The translations under genes were made by a program, and so were the position numbers. A DNA stretch of 64,000 nucleotides from Clostridium sp. Marseille-P299 (GTDB taxonomy: Bacteria; Bacillota; Clostridia; Lachnospirales; Lachnospiraceae). Positions 62,703 through 64,000 of the stretch are shown here, piece after piece. Positions within the stretch are counted from its first letter, which is position 1, and the number at the start of each line of letters is the position of its first letter. The notes below the pieces were generated by a model. It did not search any database and was not told where the DNA came from. It saw only the letters and a program-made list of their open reading frames with translations. The stretch lies in assembly GCF_900078195.1 (NCBI RefSeq), contig NZ_FJVE01000004.1:310001-374000 (forward strand), written 5' to 3'.

Positions 62703-64000
62703 ATGTATAAAATTAATTTTAATCAACCAGTTCATATACATTTTATTGGGATTGGTGGGATTAGTATGAGTGGACTCGCTGAGCTTTTACATAGCAAAGG
62801 ATTTAAAGTAAGCGGCTCCGATGCAAAAAATAGTAAAATTACAAATCATTTAAGTAATCTTGGTATCCAAATTTCCTACGGTCAAAGTGCCGCTAATATT
62901 ACAGACGATATTGATGTTGCCGTTTTTACTGCGGCTGTTAAAGCTGATAATCCAGAATATCAGGCAGTGTTAGAACATAATATACCACTTCTTGATCGAG
63001 CAGAATTATTGGGCCAAATTATGCTCCATTATAAAGATGCTATTGGTATTTCTGGTACTCATGGTAAAACAACTACTACATCCATGATTTCTTTAATGTT
63101 AATTGAGGGTGGATTTGACCCAACCGTATCTGTTGGGGGTATCCTCGATAATATCGAAGGTAATATTAGAATTGGTGAATCCGAACATTTTATTGTTGAA
63201 TCCTGTGAATATACCAATAGCTTTTTAAAATTTAATCCTGTGAATGAAATTATTTTAAATATTGAAGCTGACCATCTAGATTTCTTTAAAGATTTAGATG
63301 ATGTTCGTCATTCCTTCCGTTTATTTGCAGAAAAAGTCCCATCACATGGTAACTTAATTATTAATGCATCAATTCCTGACTATGAAGATTTAGTTAAGGA
63401 TCTACCATGCCATGTTATAACATATAATGTAGTAACCAGTGATGATGATCAAGATGCATTATATAAAGCTGATTATACTGCTAGTAACATAACTTATGAC
63501 GACCATGGTTGTGGCAATTATGATCTTTACTATAAAGGCGAATTCATAGACCATATCGCTCTTGGTGTTATCGGTATTCATAATATATCAAACTCCGTTG
63601 CTGCAGCGGCTTTAGCATTAACACTTGGAGTATCAATTGAGGCAATAAAAAAAGCTCTAAAGAGCTTTGTTGGAACAGAACGACGTTTTGAATATAAAGG
63701 TAACGTTGGTGGAGTAAATATTTTTGATGACTATGCACATCACCCAACAGAAATTGATGCTACACTTTCAGCGGCAAAACGTTATCCACATAATGAAATT
63801 TGGTGTGTATTCCAACCACATACTTATACAAGAACCAAATCATTGTTAAATGAATTTGCAGAGGCTCTTTCTCATTCTGATCATATTGTTTTAGCTGATA
63901 TATATGCTGCAAGAGAAAAGAATCCTGGTGATATCTCCTCAAGAGATTTACAGAAAAAACTTCAGGAATTAGGTAAAAATACCTACTATTTCCCATCTTT
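62703..64000 (+). CDS. murC: UDP-N-acetylmuramate-L-alanine ligase (3' end missing)
   Basis: Cytoplasmic enzyme adding the first amino acid of the peptidoglycan stem. The reading frame is open from ATG 62703 to the window edge: 432 codons of an expected 455-460, so about 25 C-terminal residues lie outside. The N-terminal domain has HFIGIGGISMSGLAELL; the ATP loop is GISGTHGKTTTTS; HNISNSVAAAALA and FDDYAHHPTEI belong to the central and C-terminal domains. AGGATGTG precedes the ATG. Confidence 0.95.
   Translation, partial: MYKINFNQPVHIHFIGIGGISMSGLAELLHSKGFKVSGSDAKNSKITNHLSNLGIQISYGQSAANITDDIDVAVFTAAVKADNPEYQAVLEHNIPLLDRAELLGQIMLHYKDAIGISGTHGKTTTTSMISLMLIEGGFDPTVSVGGILDNIEGNIRIGESEHFIVESCEYTNSFLKFNPVNEIILNIEADHLDFFKDLDDVRHSFRLFAEKVPSHGNLIINASIPDYEDLVKDLPCHVITYNVVTSDDDQDALYKADYTASNITYDDHGCGNYDLYYKGEFIDHIALGVIGIHNISNSVAAAALALTLGVSIEAIKKALKSFVGTERRFEYKGNVGGVNIFDDYAHHPTEIDATLSAAKRYPHNEIWCVFQPHTYTRTKSLLNEFAEALSHSDHIVLADIYAAREKNPGDISSRDLQKKLQELGKNTYYFPS

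Overview
The window looks like chromosomal DNA of a low-G+C, spore-forming Gram-positive anaerobe of the Lachnospiraceae, most like Lachnoclostridium (Clostridium) phytofermentans. The basis is AT-rich intergenic DNA, spore genes (spoVG, spoVT, spoIIE, yabP, yabQ), lipoprotein signals, a glycyl radical decarboxylase and several hydrolases. The species is inferred from remembered gene content, not from a search.

Layout. 1-3.8 kb: part of an ABC importer operon (YnjB-like lipoprotein and permease) and two VTT/TVP38 membrane proteins. 4.1-8.9 kb: a three-gene glycyl radical system read as 4-hydroxyphenylacetate decarboxylase (large subunit, Fe-S small subunit, activase), followed by a Crp/Fnr-type regulator. 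Its promoter has a 21-bp palindrome near -43 and its leader carries a terminator-like hairpin. 9-18 kb: rRNA methyltransferase, YhaM-like nuclease, an HtrA-like protein that has apparently lost its catalytic triad, a two-component system and MutS2. 18.0-18.4 kb holds a 212-bp inverted repeat of unknown nature. 18.4-27.6 kb: TrmL, CheX, an AIR-synthase-like / AsnC-regulator / aminotransferase operon, a VanW lipoprotein, a 33-residue membrane peptide resembling Prli42, an exonuclease, endonuclease III and a B12-binding radical SAM protein. 27.7-28.2 kb: tRNA-Gly, tRNA-Leu and tRNA-Tyr.

28.7-62.3 kb is an expanded version of the classic Firmicutes spoVG-to-ftsH region, all of whose core genes lie on the minus strand: spoVG, pth, mfd, prsA, spoVT, mazG, hup, rqcP, yabP, yabQ, divIC, tRNA-Met, spoIIE, tilS, hpt, ftsH. 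Accessory blocks interrupt it. One holds a GH2 glycosidase, patatin, alkyltransferase and amino acid permease between mazG and spoVT. Another holds truA, an LTA-synthase-like protein, a metal ATPase operon with its ArsR regulator, and a NatAB-type exporter with an XRE regulator between spoVT and prsA. glgC and glgD lie directly upstream of spoVG. murC starts at the right edge on the plus strand and runs off the window.

No prophage, transposase, CRISPR array or rRNA gene was seen. The most notable items are the decarboxylase system with its control region, the structured leader of hup, a two-copy promoter-hairpin repeat with compensatory changes near 49.9 kb, the large palindrome at 18 kb, a SpoIIE-like phosphatase lacking the usual membrane domain, and the pseudo-protease.
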